Part shown: piece after piece, positions 18,490-27,745 of the stretch | Position numbering within the stretch: position 1 is the first letter of the stretch | Layout: each line of letters begins with the position of its first letter | From: an uncultured Bacteroidia bacterium | GTDB lineage: Bacteria > Bacteroidota > Bacteroidia > Bacteroidales > Prolixibacteraceae | DNA: 36,284 bases | Reading direction: 5' to 3' | NCBI GenBank assembly: GCA_903834845.1 | Contig: CAILKW010000792.1 | Coordinates: 1 to 36,284 of the forward strand | The notes under the pieces: generated by a model | Seen by the model: the letters and a program-made list of their open reading frames with translations, nothing else | Told to the model about the DNA's origin: nothing | Database searches by the model: none | Position numbers and translations under genes: made by a program

Positions 18490-20532
18490 ATGAACGTAAG
18501 ACTACGAAGCAAAGAAGTTAGTTGGCTATCATTTAATGACAGGCTGCTTCAAGAGGCAACAAGACAAGAAGTTCCTCTTATTGAACGACTTAAATTTCTT
18601 GGAATCTATTCCAATAACCTTGATGAGTTTTTTCGGGTTCGAGTTGCCATACTTCGCCGTTTGGCAATGATTGGCCAATTAACACTTGCTGAGGGTGGAA
18701 ATCCACGAGATGTACTTTCGCAAATTGAAGAAATAGTTATTGAACACAGTATTCGGTTTGAAAAGATCTATAATCAGATATTAAAAGAATTAGCTCAGGA
18801 AGATATTCATATAATCAACGAAAAACAGTTGTCTCCAGAACAAGGTGCCTATGTAACATCTTACTTCAAGCGCGAGGTACGGCCAAGGATTATGCCGATT
18901 ATTTTGAAAAAAAGTACAAAGATGCCAATCCTCCGCGACGATGCGATTTACCTTGCTGTTGACATGGCAAAGAACAAAAAATCAGAATATGCCCTTATTG
19001 AGGTACCCACAGATCTGCTTCCGAGATTTGTTATAATACCGTCAAAGGACAATAAAAAATATATTATTCTTCTCGAAGATGTCATTCGCTTCGAATTGGA
19101 TGATACATTCTACATGTTCAATTACCAAAAAATCAGCTCCTATATTTTTAAATTAACCCGTGATGCAGAACTTGATTTGGACGATGATGTAGCCGAAAGC
19201 TATGTAAAGTTGGTTTCAAAAAGCATTGTAAAGAGAGGTAATAGTGCACTCGTCAGATTTGTTCATGAAAAAGAAATTCCAGAGAACTTATTGTCTTTTC
19301 TCCTCCTAAAACTGAATTTTAAAAAGGAGGACGTAGTTATTGGAGGAAGCAGAATCCATAATTTTAAGGATTTCATGTCATTTCCGATGGTTGGTGCTGA
19401 ACATCTTTATTATAAGCCAATTAGTCCAGTGAAGCATAAAAAACTTCTTCAGGGTCAAACATATTTAAACTGCATAGGTAAGAGCGATATCCTATTTCAT
19501 TTTCCTTATCACTCGTTTTTCCATTTTATTGATTTATTGCGCGAGGTATCTATTGATCCAAAAGTTACAGAGATTAAAATGACTGGTTATAGAATGGCTC
19601 GTAATTCACATATAATTAATGCTTTAATCAATGCTGCCCGTAACGGAAAAAAGGTAACAATGGTTCTTGAACTTCGTGCCCGTTTCAATGAACAAGAGAA
19701 CATTCAATACGGTAATATGCTTACTAAAGAGAATGTTAAAGTTATTCTCGGTGTTCCGGGACTGAAGGTTCATTCCAAGTTATGTCTTATCACACGCAAA
19801 GAAAAAAAAGAAAACAGAAGATACGCATTGATAGGCACAGGAAACTTTAATGAAGTGACAGCGAAAGTTTTTTCAGACCAGTTATTATGTACAGCCGATC
19901 AGAGCATTACACGCGAAGTGGCTCGTGTATTTGATTTTTTCGATCGTAATTACAAGATTGGAAGATTCCAGCACCTGCTTGTTTCTCCACTTTCAATGCG
20001 AACTCGTGTAGTTGCGATGATTAAGCAAGAGATATCGAACGCAAAGGCAGGATTAGAAGCCCGAATCTATCTGAAATGTAATAATCTGGTTGACATGGAA
20101 ATAATTAGCAAAATTGATGAGGCAGCCAGATTCGGTGTTGATGTAAGATTGAATATCAGAGGAATGTTTTCGATGTACACCTCCTCGGCCGAAGGTAAAG
20201 TAAATATTCAGGCAATAGGATTGATTGACAGATACCTCGAACACTCAAGACTATATTATTTTTATAATGGAGGTGATGAGAAAATATATATTTCATCGTC
20301 AGATTTTATGTCACGAAATCTCGACAGGCGGGTAGAAGTTGCAGTTCCCATTTATGATAAGGAAATCAGGGAGGAGCTGATTGATTTTTTCAATCTGCAA
20401 TGGAGAGATAACAGCTCAGCCCGAATTCTGGATAACGATTTAAATAATGTAATAAAAAATCAAGGAGTGGGATCTCTGGTTAAATCGCAATTGGGTTTTT
20501 ATGATTATTTAAACGATAGAAATGTACGATAA
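18490..20532 (+). CDS. ppk1: Polyphosphate kinase 1
   Basis: A 680-residue PPK1 of normal length. The N-terminal domain starts EVSWLSFNDRLLQEA and includes GIYSNNLDEFFRVRVA. The catalytic domains carry MTGYRMARNSHIINALINAARNGK, the phospho-accepting histidine in KVHSKLCLI (H428), YALIGTGNFNE, and the second conserved histidine in YLEHSRLYYF (H585) followed by SSDFMSRNLDRRVEV. It reversibly transfers the ATP gamma-phosphate to inorganic polyphosphate. The 3' end overlaps the next gene by 11 bp, implying translational coupling. Confidence 0.97.
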   Translation: MNVRLRSKEVSWLSFNDRLLQEATRQEVPLIERLKFLGIYSNNLDEFFRVRVAILRRLAMIGQLTLAEGGNPRDVLSQIEEIVIEHSIRFEKIYNQILKELAQEDIHIINEKQLSPEQGAYVTSYFKREVRPRIMPIILKKSTKMPILRDDAIYLAVDMAKNKKSEYALIEVPTDLLPRFVIIPSKDNKKYIILLEDVIRFELDDTFYMFNYQKISSYIFKLTRDAELDLDDDVAESYVKLVSKSIVKRGNSALVRFVHEKEIPENLLSFLLLKLNFKKEDVVIGGSRIHNFKDFMSFPMVGAEHLYYKPISPVKHKKLLQGQTYLNCIGKSDILFHFPYHSFFHFIDLLREVSIDPKVTEIKMTGYRMARNSHIINALINAARNGKKVTMVLELRARFNEQENIQYGNMLTKENVKVILGVPGLKVHSKLCLITRKEKKENRRYALIGTGNFNEVTAKVFSDQLLCTADQSITREVARVFDFFDRNYKIGRFQHLLVSPLSMRTRVVAMIKQEISNAKAGLEARIYLKCNNLVDMEIISKIDEAARFGVDVRLNIRGMFSMYTSSAEGKVNIQAIGLIDRYLEHSRLYYFYNGGDEKIYISSSDFMSRNLDRRVEVAVPIYDKEIREELIDFFNLQWRDNSSARILDNDLNNVIKNQGVGSLVKSQLGFYDYLNDRNVR

Positions 20533-21052
20533 CTTATATATTCAAAATATAAGACAAAGTATCCTTAACATAGGGGCAGGTGAACTATTGCCATGGAAAA
20601 AATCGGTATTAGCTGATATAAATCTTTTTAATCTTCTTTTTGAGTTCATTTTTTCAAATGATCAAAGGTTAGCATGGCGTTCGTGCTGGATTATTGATTC
20701 TGCCAGTGAGGATAATCCTGATTTGCTTGCAGATAAGCTTCCAATCATAATTGCTGAGCTTTGTTCCACAAAAAACGGTTCTTTAAAAAGACATTTCACC
20801 CGAATTTTGAGTCGTTATGAAATTCCTGAAGAGTATCTGGTTAACATCGTTGATAGAAGCTTCGAATTACTGGCACCATCTGAACCCATCGCAGTACGGG
20901 TAAATGCAATGCAAATTCTCTACAATATCACAAAGCAAATCCCAGAATTAAAGGGGGAACTGATTTCTGTGCTTGAGAGTATAATTGAAGAAGGGTGTTC
21001 AGCGGGTTTTCTCAATAGGTCAACCAAATTACTTCGGAAACTAAAATCTTAA
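20522..21052 (+). CDS. Helical (HEAT/ARM-like) conserved protein coupled to ppk1
   Basis: The 176-residue product is all-helical, with repeated ~35-residue helix pairs (RLAWRSCWIIDSASEDNPDL, GSLKRHFTRILSRYEIPEE, PIAVRVNAMQILYNITKQIPEL) that look like HEAT or ARM repeats. It has no catalytic motif or membrane segment. It starts 11 bp inside ppk1 and so is very likely translated from the same mRNA, perhaps as a binding partner or an unrelated passenger. Its stop overlaps the convergent gene at 21049 by 4 bp. Confidence 0.75.
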   Translation: MYDNLYIQNIRQSILNIGAGELLPWKKSVLADINLFNLLFEFIFSNDQRLAWRSCWIIDSASEDNPDLLADKLPIIIAELCSTKNGSLKRHFTRILSRYEIPEEYLVNIVDRSFELLAPSEPIAVRVNAMQILYNITKQIPELKGELISVLESIIEEGCSAGFLNRSTKLLRKLKS

Positions 21053-21555
21053 TGAACCATAAAGGTACTGAAAAGAGCTACTGACACAATCCCCCAAATG
21101 ATTATTGAAAGAATCATATAGGGAATAAAACGATGATTGTGTCTGAAATATTTAAAACCCAGGAATGCTCCCACAGGAATTGAAAGAATTACAGGCGACA
21201 ATATCACAATGCCCCACATACCATAACGCTTTCGCACTTGGACTATTATTTTATTCCTTCTGGTAAATTTTTTTGCATAATTCTGTTTTGCCTTTTGCTG
21301 TATTACCCACATTTCGAACCTCACTTTAAACAAAACCGGAGTAAAATTATACACAATAGGCCAGAGAAGTTTTAACTCCTTAAACAGAAATCCGAAGAAA
21401 TAGTAATAGAATAGGAATCCCAAAATCCCTCCGGTTTCTATGAAAAATAATGTCTCCCATTCATTCAGTCGTAAACCATAAGAATAGGGGGTTGCCCAAA
21501 AGTATTTTATGCCTGCAACCAGAAAAACACTCACCAATTTAAGAATGTACTCCAT
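21049..21555 (-). CDS. Small integral membrane protein
   Basis: The 168-residue product has hydrophobic segments at about residues 3-20, 38-57, 112-132 and 144-164, with a strongly basic middle loop (QQKAKQNYAKKFTRRNKIIVQVRKRYG). I do not recognise it. The RRNKIIVQVRKRYG-M-WGI followed by a glycine-proline-rich helix (SPVILSIPVGAFLGFKYF) recalls small DedA-like or export-type proteins, but no family is claimed. It converges with the ppk1 operon, sharing 4 bp at the stop codons. Confidence 0.7.
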   Translation of the reverse strand: MEYILKLVSVFLVAGIKYFWATPYSYGLRLNEWETLFFIETGGILGFLFYYYFFGFLFKELKLLWPIVYNFTPVLFKVRFEMWVIQQKAKQNYAKKFTRRNKIIVQVRKRYGMWGIVILSPVILSIPVGAFLGFKYFRHNHRFIPYMILSIIIWGIVSVALFSTFMVH

Positions 21556-21623
21556 AACATTTTGTACTAATACAAAAATAGTGAGAATAAAGCATTTAAA
21601 ATAATCTGTTCAGTGAAAAATAT

Positions 21624-22850
21624 TCACGAATGTATTTCTGAGCCTTTTAATACAGCTTTAAACACACGCATAAAATTCCCTCCCCATATTTTTCGTATCT
21701 CGTCTTCCTTGTAACCGCGTTTTAGCAGTTCGAGGGTAATATTTCCCATTTCGCTTACATCGAAGCAGTCAGCAATAGCACCTCCCCCATCGAAATCGGT
21801 GCCTATTCCAACATAATCTATTCCCGCAATTTTTACGATATGGTCAATTTGATCTACAACATCTGCTACTGAAGCCAATTTTTGAGGGTATTTTTTTGAT
21901 ACTTCTCGCCATTCTTTCCTTCCTGCTTTTACTTGCTCCTCAGTAAGTCCCTCAAAATTATTGTATTTTAAACGAGTAGCAGTTCTTGCAGAGTCGCGTG
22001 CCGGATTCAGTTCCTGTGTTTTCACATAATCGGTCAATAGGCACATTTGAATTACGCCACCGTTTTTTGCAATAGCCTTTAGCTCATCATCTGTCAGATT
22101 CCGTGAATTATCGCACATTGCTCTTGAGCATGAATGACTGGCAATAATGGGTACTTTGCTTATTCTAAGTACATCGAATAGAGAAGAATCCGAAATATGA
22201 GAAACATCTATCATCATTCCAATACGATTCATCTCTTTAACCACATTTACGCCAAATTGGGAAAGCCCATTGTGTTCCGCGCCGAATTTGTCTGTTGAAG
22301 AGTCACATATATCATTATTCAAAACGTGACATAATGTAATGTAACGTACTCCTCTTTGCCAAAACTTCTCAATCATCGTTAAATCATGTCCTAACGCATA
22401 TCCATTTTCAAGTCCGATATAAATAGCTCGTTTCCCCATTTTCTCAATTGCGTAAGCATCGGCGGGTAAGAATGCAATTTGCGCAAGTTCAGGGGCGGCC
22501 TCAACACTTTTGTAAACAGCATCTATAATTTCGAAGGCTTGCTTATTAGCATTTGAGTGTCCTTCCTCTGTTCGTTTCCCCTGAGCCAGAAAAACTGCAA
22601 AGAACTGTGCATCAAGCCCACCTTCCTTCATTCTTGGAAAATCAACCTTAGTCCCGGTTTCTTTTGCATCGTGCCTTTCGGCCAGATTAAAATCCGACCT
22701 ATAGATGTTTAAGGGTGTGTCTGAATGGGTATCGATTGTCAGCACAGCATCATGAATATGAGCAGACCTTCGAGCTAATGTACCTTTTTGTTCAGGTTTA
22801 AAAGCAGCAAAGAAAATCAATAAAAAAGAGGAGAAAAAAAGAATTTTCAT
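21624..22850 (-). CDS. Membrane-type dipeptidase (peptidase M19)
   Basis: The 408-residue zinc dipeptidase starts with a secretion signal (MKILFFSSFLLIFFAAF). Zinc-binding motifs of M19 are present: TIDTHSDTP for the first H-x-D, a bridging glutamate in IGLENGYALG, ISDSSLFDVL preceded by DVSH, and SHSCSRAMCDNSRNLTDDELKAIAKNGG. The C-terminal GIGTDFDGGG is also diagnostic. It would hydrolyse dipeptides in the periplasm or at the outer membrane. The frame extends to an ATG at 22886, but ATG 22850 begins the signal peptide cleanly and is preferred. Confidence 0.93.
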   Translation of the reverse strand: MKILFFSSFLLIFFAAFKPEQKGTLARRSAHIHDAVLTIDTHSDTPLNIYRSDFNLAERHDAKETGTKVDFPRMKEGGLDAQFFAVFLAQGKRTEEGHSNANKQAFEIIDAVYKSVEAAPELAQIAFLPADAYAIEKMGKRAIYIGLENGYALGHDLTMIEKFWQRGVRYITLCHVLNNDICDSSTDKFGAEHNGLSQFGVNVVKEMNRIGMMIDVSHISDSSLFDVLRISKVPIIASHSCSRAMCDNSRNLTDDELKAIAKNGGVIQMCLLTDYVKTQELNPARDSARTATRLKYNNFEGLTEEQVKAGRKEWREVSKKYPQKLASVADVVDQIDHIVKIAGIDYVGIGTDFDGGGAIADCFDVSEMGNITLELLKRGYKEDEIRKIWGGNFMRVFKAVLKGSEIHS

Positions 22851-22914
22851 TGGATAATATTTATGAATAGAATTGTAAATACTCAAATTGCCGAATTTCC
22901 ACTGTACAAATAAT

Positions 22915-23517
22915 CTAATTATAACTTGCCAGTCGGCTCAAATACTTGCCAATAATATCGAACTCAAGATTAATGGAAGTGCCAATTCTGAAGGTGTTAA
23001 AATTAGTGTTCTCATAAGTATAAGGGATAATCGCTACTTGAAATGAATCATTTTTGGAATTTACAACGGTCAGGCTTACGCCATTAACAGTTATCGAACC
23101 TTTTTCGACAGTTGTATAACCCTGACGTGCCTTTTCGATGTCGAAAATGTATTGAAATGTAAAATACCAGCTTCCATTCGATTCTTCAACCTGCGTGCAA
23201 ATACCAGTCTGATCAACATGTCCCTGAACAATATGACCATCGAGACGACCATTTATTAACATGCTCCGTTCAAGATTTACTTTGTCGCCAATGTTTAGTA
23301 ATCCCAGGTTCGACTTTAGTAAAGTTTCCATTATAGCGGTTACGGTATATGACGACTCGTCCTTATTCACTACGGTAAGACATACACCATTATGCGAAAG
23401 GCTTTGATCAATCTTAAGCTCATTTACAAAATCGCAGCTTAAAGTAAAGTGAACGTTTTGTTGTTCTTTTACAATTCCAACTATAGTACCCATTCCTTCA
23501 ACAATTCCTGAAAACAT
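22915..23517 (-). CDS. ribE: Riboflavin synthase, alpha chain
   Basis: The 200-residue product has the expected start MFSGIVEGMGTIV and two lumazine-binding repeats. The first includes SHNGVCLTVV and the second KGSITVNGVSLTVVN. Repeat boundaries are marked by INGRLDGHIVQGHVDQTG. It dismutates two 6,7-dimethyl-8-ribityllumazine molecules to riboflavin. The frame stays open upstream to 23601, but only the ATG at 23517 gives the invariant N-terminus that lies in the active site. No FMN riboswitch was seen upstream. Confidence 0.95.
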   Translation of the reverse strand: MFSGIVEGMGTIVGIVKEQQNVHFTLSCDFVNELKIDQSLSHNGVCLTVVNKDESSYTVTAIMETLLKSNLGLLNIGDKVNLERSMLINGRLDGHIVQGHVDQTGICTQVEESNGSWYFTFQYIFDIEKARQGYTTVEKGSITVNGVSLTVVNSKNDSFQVAIIPYTYENTNFNTFRIGTSINLEFDIIGKYLSRLASYN

Positions 23518-23615
23518 ATTCAAATAGTTTAAAATTCGTGACGAAGTTAACTGTTTTATAATTGCAATGAAGATTAAACCGTTTTTATTAACTTGCGCCA
23601 TAAAATTTTAACAAT

Positions 23616-24020
23616 ATGGCAACTTCCCGCACAATTTATCTTGGAGAGCTTCGGACTGAAAATGAGCACATTCGCTCAGGACAAAAACTAATTACAGATG
23701 CTCCGGTTGATAACCAGGGCAAAGGTGAAGCATTTTCACCTACCGATTTGGTGGCAACTGCACTATCCGATTGTATAATGACCATAATGGGTATAAAGGC
23801 AAGAGATAAAGGACTTGATCTTACAGGTACATCTATTGAAACGACAAAAATCATGTCTTCCGAACCGCGGCGAATTGGAGAGGTAATAATAGAAATTACT
23901 TTTCCGCAAAACGATTTTTCAGAAAAGGACAAAGCAATTCTTGAAGCTGTTACAAAAACTTGTCCTGTAGCTTTAAGTTTACATCCTAATGTTAAACAGA
24001 CAGTTAGGTTTCATTGGTAA
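23616..24020 (+). CDS. OsmC-family protein
   Basis: The 134-residue product shows the OsmC/Ohr fold signatures: FSPTDLVATALSDCIMTIM with the first redox cysteine (C53) and VTKTCPVALSLHPNV with the second (C116). The shorter YhfA-like branch is the closest match. Such proteins reduce organic peroxides with thiols or are of unknown substrate. It starts 98 bp from the divergent ribE and ends just before the YhbP-like gene, with which it is probably co-transcribed. Confidence 0.9.
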   Translation: MATSRTIYLGELRTENEHIRSGQKLITDAPVDNQGKGEAFSPTDLVATALSDCIMTIMGIKARDKGLDLTGTSIETTKIMSSEPRRIGEVIIEITFPQNDFSEKDKAILEAVTKTCPVALSLHPNVKQTVRFHW

Positions 24021-24025
24021 TCAAA

Positions 24026-24463
24026 ATGGAGCAACCCGATAAAAAAATTATTGCTTTCCTGAAAAAGCATCATGTTATGACTCTTTCAACTTGTTTAGAC
24101 TGTCAACCGTGGTGTGCCAACTGTTTTTACGCTTTTAGCGAAGAGAAAATTTCTTTGATCTTTACTTCTGATTTTGATACGCGGCATATTAAAGAGGCAG
24201 TACTCAATAGCAAAGTTGCAGGTTCTGTCGTTCTGGAGACAAGCATAATAGGGAAAATACAGGGAATTCAGTTTTCAGGCCAATTATTTTCGCCTCAGGA
24301 AGAGAGGGTAGATCAAGTAAATTCGATTTATTTGAAACGGTTTCCATTTGCCATTCTTATGAATACAAACCTTTGGGAATTGAGGATTGATTATGCAAAA
24401 ATGACCGATAATCGTCTGGGTTTTGGGAAAAAACTGATTTGGGAGAGGGAATCAATTCGATAA
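24026..24463 (+). CDS. YhbP/UPF0306-type FMN-binding split-barrel protein
   Basis: The 145-residue product aligns by eye with the E. coli YhbP family: FLKKHHVMTLST, PWCANCFYAF, FDTRHIKEAV, KIQGIQFSGQL, LKRFPFA, LWELRIDYAKMTDN and LGFGKKLIW. The fold is that of pyridoxamine-phosphate-oxidase-like flavin binders, with function unknown. I chose ATG 24026, 5 bp after the OsmC stop, over ATG 24014, which overlaps that stop. It contains four cysteines in a CxxCxxxCxxC pattern (C23, C26, C30, C33), two more than the E. coli protein seems to have there. Confidence 0.85.
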   Translation: MEQPDKKIIAFLKKHHVMTLSTCLDCQPWCANCFYAFSEEKISLIFTSDFDTRHIKEAVLNSKVAGSVVLETSIIGKIQGIQFSGQLFSPQEERVDQVNSIYLKRFPFAILMNTNLWELRIDYAKMTDNRLGFGKKLIWERESIR

Positions 24464-24517
24464 TTCTCCAATTCTGCATTTTCTTAATTCAATTGCGGAT
24501 TTGTTTTATGCAGGCCT

Positions 24518-25012
24518 TTACTTATACATGTCCGGTATTAGTCTAAAAGCTATTTTACCATGATGTTCTCTCAACTTATTCCAGTTATCAACCTCAAAAT
24601 CAATTCCTACTGTTGAGCAGGTTGGAACATCATCATGAAATTCGCGCAAAAGATAATGCAGATAATAATAGATAGTAGGGTTGTGTCCGAAAACAAGCAC
24701 AGTCCCCTTTTCGTCTTCTAATTCCTTTAACATTAACAAAAAGTTTTCGGGAGTCTTACCGCTATATAGTTTTTTTTCGAAAAGAATCATTTTTTTTGAA
24801 TAACCCAATGTGTCGGCAAAGATCCAAGCGGTCTGACTGGTTCTAATCGCAGGACTTGCGATTATCAGATCGGGTTTGACATTCTTTTCTTTAAGAGTTA
24901 TGGCGATCATTTGGGCATCATCCTCACCCCTGTCGGTTAAAATTCGATCGAAATCCTGATCGTAACCGTGTGAAACACTTTTTGCATGGCGTACCAGAAT
25001 GACTCTTTTCAT
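24518..25012 (-). CDS. sixA: Phosphohistidine phosphatase SixA-type
   Basis: The 164-residue histidine phosphatase has the catalytic RHAKS (H9), DFDRILTDRGEDDAQMIA, ASPAIRTSQTA and the second histidine in VFGHNPTI. The RHAKS form and short length fit SixA, which dephosphorylates phosphohistidine on HPt domains or PTS proteins in E. coli. The partner here is unknown. It converges on the YhbP-like gene with 54 bp between stops. Confidence 0.9.
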   Translation of the reverse strand: MKRVILVRHAKSVSHGYDQDFDRILTDRGEDDAQMIAITLKEKNVKPDLIIASPAIRTSQTAWIFADTLGYSKKMILFEKKLYSGKTPENFLLMLKELEDEKGTVLVFGHNPTIYYYLHYLLREFHDDVPTCSTVGIDFEVDNWNKLREHHGKIAFRLIPDMYK

Positions 25013-25153
25013 TATTGAAGTATTTAAATATTAATTGAATAAACATACTCTTTCTTCATTTTTTATATTTTAAATATTTTCTTCATACGAAGATACTATA
25101 ATTGATTAATTTTATTGAAACAAATAATTTTCATATTGGCCTTAATTTTCATC

Positions 25154-25186
25154 AAAAACCCCCAACCAAAGGAAATTGATTGGGGG
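25154..25186 (-). terminator. Intrinsic terminator of the glucokinase operon
   Basis: The stem CCCCCAA.CAA (25159-25169) pairs with TTG.TTGGGGG (25176-25186) with one mismatch and a 6-nt loop. On the minus strand it is followed by five T. It lies 35 bp after the ROK kinase stop. Confidence 0.82.
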
Positions 25187-25220
25187 AAATTATGAATACA
25201 ATTCTTTAAAAGATTCTGTT

Positions 25221-26243
25221 TTAGTTTTTTTCCAACTCTTTCCAAACCAGGGCACTTGCACCAACAATTGCAACCGAACCCTCTTTAAGTTTTGATGGCA
25301 GTATTTTTACTTTATTGCGGAAAGTCGGGAGCAAGTATTTTTCCATGCTCTCTTTTGTTGGTTTAAAAATATAGTCACCGGCTGCAGCAGCTCCTCCAAA
25401 CAGAAAAATGGCTTCAGGACTAAGGTAATGAACGGTATCTGCCAGCGAACGACCAAGTAACTCTCCCGAATATTGGAAAACCTCTTTTGCAATAGGATCT
25501 CCCTTTTCGGCAGCATCGTAAACGATTTTAGCTGTCATTTCCGAATATGGAACTTTAGCCAATTCACTTTCAGTAGCATTGTGCTGAGCAAGAAGTTCAT
25601 ACACAGTTCTTTTAATTCCTGTAGCAGAACAATAAGCTTCAAGATGACCGTAACCACCACAACCACATAATCTTCCGTTTGGAACAAGCGTTGTGTGACC
25701 ACATTCGCCTGCAAAACCGTCAGCTCCGTAAACAAGGTCTCCGTTCACTATTAAGCCACTTCCAAGACCTGTTCCCAAAGTTATCATTACGAAGTTTTTC
25801 ATTCCTTTGCCACCACCATAAATCATCTCTCCCAAAGCGGCAGCATTAGCATCGTTTGTGAGTTTTACGTGTTTTATGTCAGGGAAATTTTCCTGAATCA
25901 GCTCAGTAAAATTGATAACTCCGACAAATGGAAGATTAGCCGCATTTTCAATTGTTCCGCTGTAATAATTTGCATTGGGGGCTCCGATACCAATTCCTGC
26001 AACTTCAATTTCAGGATTAATCTGTTTAATAGTCTCAATTGCTGTCTTTATTTCTGAAGAAAGACTTGCAATATATTTTTCAATTAACTCTAAAGAAACA
26101 GCCTCTGTCATATTTGGATTCTCTCTTTTTTGAGGAGTCGCCAGCTGAGGTTTCTTTTCGTACAAAACATTTCCTTCGCGGTCAACAACACCAATTGCAG
26201 TGTTTGTGCCACCTATATCAATTCCAATTGCTACCTGTCTCAT
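25221..26243 (-). CDS. ROK-family sugar kinase (glucokinase type)
   Basis: The 340-residue product has the ROK phosphate-1 loop GIDIGGTNTAIGVVD, an acidic catalytic site KLTNDANAAALGE, the TLGTGLGSGLIV loop, and the zinc-binding segment ECGHTTL...CGCGGYGHLE. The last zinc ligand is His where most ROK proteins have Cys. The downstream EAYCSATGI is typical. It phosphorylates glucose or a related hexose at C6 with ATP. No DNA-binding domain is present, so it is a kinase and not a NagC-type repressor. It lies 21 bp downstream of a sugar permease gene. Confidence 0.9.
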   Translation of the reverse strand: MRQVAIGIDIGGTNTAIGVVDREGNVLYEKKPQLATPQKRENPNMTEAVSLELIEKYIASLSSEIKTAIETIKQINPEIEVAGIGIGAPNANYYSGTIENAANLPFVGVINFTELIQENFPDIKHVKLTNDANAAALGEMIYGGGKGMKNFVMITLGTGLGSGLIVNGDLVYGADGFAGECGHTTLVPNGRLCGCGGYGHLEAYCSATGIKRTVYELLAQHNATESELAKVPYSEMTAKIVYDAAEKGDPIAKEVFQYSGELLGRSLADTVHYLSPEAIFLFGGAAAAGDYIFKPTKESMEKYLLPTFRNKVKILPSKLKEGSVAIVGASALVWKELEKN

Positions 26244-26264
26244 ATTTAAAAGTTAATTAATATA

Positions 26265-27650
26265 TTACCGGATTTTGCTGCCTTTCAATGCAAAGAAAGT
26301 TATATAACCGTAACAAATTATTGGAATCAACAATGCCCAACGTGCTGTGAAAGCATCAGTCACACCACCTATTAACAATGGAACAATAGCTCCACCAACA
26401 ATCAACGTATTGATTATCCCAGAAGCTAAAGGCATTTCAGATGGATCCAAATCCCTGACACCCAATGAGAAAATATTTGGGAACATGATAGAGTTAAAGA
26501 ATCCTATTGAGAGTAAGCACCACATTCCAATTGTAGCAGGCAACATGAAAGCAGCGAAGATGAGCAGCATATTTGTAGTTCCGAAAATCCCAAGTGCAAC
26601 ATTGGCTTTTCCTTTTCCAAGTAACATCAGGAAGAAGTTTGCTACTGCGATACCAAGAAAAATAAGTCCGTTAAGTGGCTGTGAGTCAAATACAAACTGA
26701 CCATCAGCTACTGAGGCAGAAGTTATAAACCAACCTACAAAAAACGCAAATACCATTACATAAGCTGAGTATTGATATTTTTTTGAATCAGCAAGAGTAC
26801 TAAGCAATATAGATCCGTAAAAACGTCCTACCATTGCACCTCCCCAATAAATTGCAGATAATTTTACAGCAACATCTGTAGCAAATCCACTCTCTTTTAA
26901 GTAAGGAGCAATTTGTGAAGCAGTTCCAACTTCAGCACCTACATAGCAGAAAATTCCAATGGCGCCCAGCCAAACCTGTGGTTTTTTGAAAACCGATTTT
27001 GATGAGATCGTCTCATCACCTGTAATATTTGGTAGTTTGATAAAAGCAATTCCCACGGCAATTAAAACAACTATAGTACCGATTACCACAAAAGGCATCT
27101 GAACAAACTTGGCAGCATCGGTAGGCGTTGCACCGCCTTTAATTGCGAGGACCGCTGGAGCCAGAACTAAAATACCTGCAAGGAATGGAGCAATTGTTGT
27201 GGCTACACCATTCAAAGCCTGTGTGAGATTAAGTCGTGCAGGGGCCGTGTCTTGTGGCCCAAGTGCAGCAACATAAGGATTAGCAGCAGTCTGCAGGAAA
27301 ACAACCCCGGTAGCCATCACAAATACAGCAAGGAGGAAAAGCGGGTAAGAAAGCTGATCAACCGCCGGAAAAAACATATAACTTCCTACCGCAACAAGTA
27401 CAAGACCGGCAATAACACCGTTTTTGTAACCGATTTTTTTAATGATGAATCCGCATAGAAAGCTAAAAACTGCATAAGCAATAAAAAATGAGAAATTTAC
27501 CAACTGGGCCTCAAAGTTTGTCAGGGTAAATGCCAGCTGCACCTGATCCTTCATGGCAATGTTGAAGTTGGTAATAAAGCCGAAAATGAAAAAGATCGAT
27601 GCCATAAAGGTCATTCCGAGCCGAAGATTACTGTTTGTTTTCTGTTCCAT
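26265..27650 (-). CDS. Glucose/galactose-type sugar permease (MFS, FHS family)
   Basis: The 461-residue permease belongs to the same family as the one at 6158. It has FFIFGFITNFNIAM, the loop IIKKIGYKNG, and FLQTAANPYVAALG...ARLNLTQALNGVATTIAP. It is about 50 residues longer, with an extended middle region, as in GluP-type glucose/galactose transporters. It imports hexose with protons across the inner membrane. It is the first gene of an operon with the ROK kinase, and the two probably form an uptake and phosphorylation unit. Confidence 0.9.
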   Translation of the reverse strand: MEQKTNSNLRLGMTFMASIFFIFGFITNFNIAMKDQVQLAFTLTNFEAQLVNFSFFIAYAVFSFLCGFIIKKIGYKNGVIAGLVLVAVGSYMFFPAVDQLSYPLFLLAVFVMATGVVFLQTAANPYVAALGPQDTAPARLNLTQALNGVATTIAPFLAGILVLAPAVLAIKGGATPTDAAKFVQMPFVVIGTIVVLIAVGIAFIKLPNITGDETISSKSVFKKPQVWLGAIGIFCYVGAEVGTASQIAPYLKESGFATDVAVKLSAIYWGGAMVGRFYGSILLSTLADSKKYQYSAYVMVFAFFVGWFITSASVADGQFVFDSQPLNGLIFLGIAVANFFLMLLGKGKANVALGIFGTTNMLLIFAAFMLPATIGMWCLLSIGFFNSIMFPNIFSLGVRDLDPSEMPLASGIINTLIVGGAIVPLLIGGVTDAFTARWALLIPIICYGYITFFALKGSKIR

Positions 27651-27706
27651 TATTCAATACTGTTTTTTGTTAATGATTTATTTGGATTCCTACTTTTTAG
27701 ATTGAA

Positions 27707-27714
27707 CAAATATA
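27707..27714 (-). promoter_or_regulatory. -7 element of the permease-kinase operon
   Basis: On the minus strand this reads TATATTTG, a full TAnnTTTG match, about 57 bp before the permease ATG. The -33 position has no clear TTTG. Confidence 0.5.
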
Positions 27715-27745
27715 GAAATAATTCATTAGCCTAAGTTTTTATTTC

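Noticed and set aside
23518-23601. Upstream start of riboflavin synthase
   Set aside because: The conserved N-terminus MFSGIVE begins at 23517, and extra residues in front would disturb the active site.
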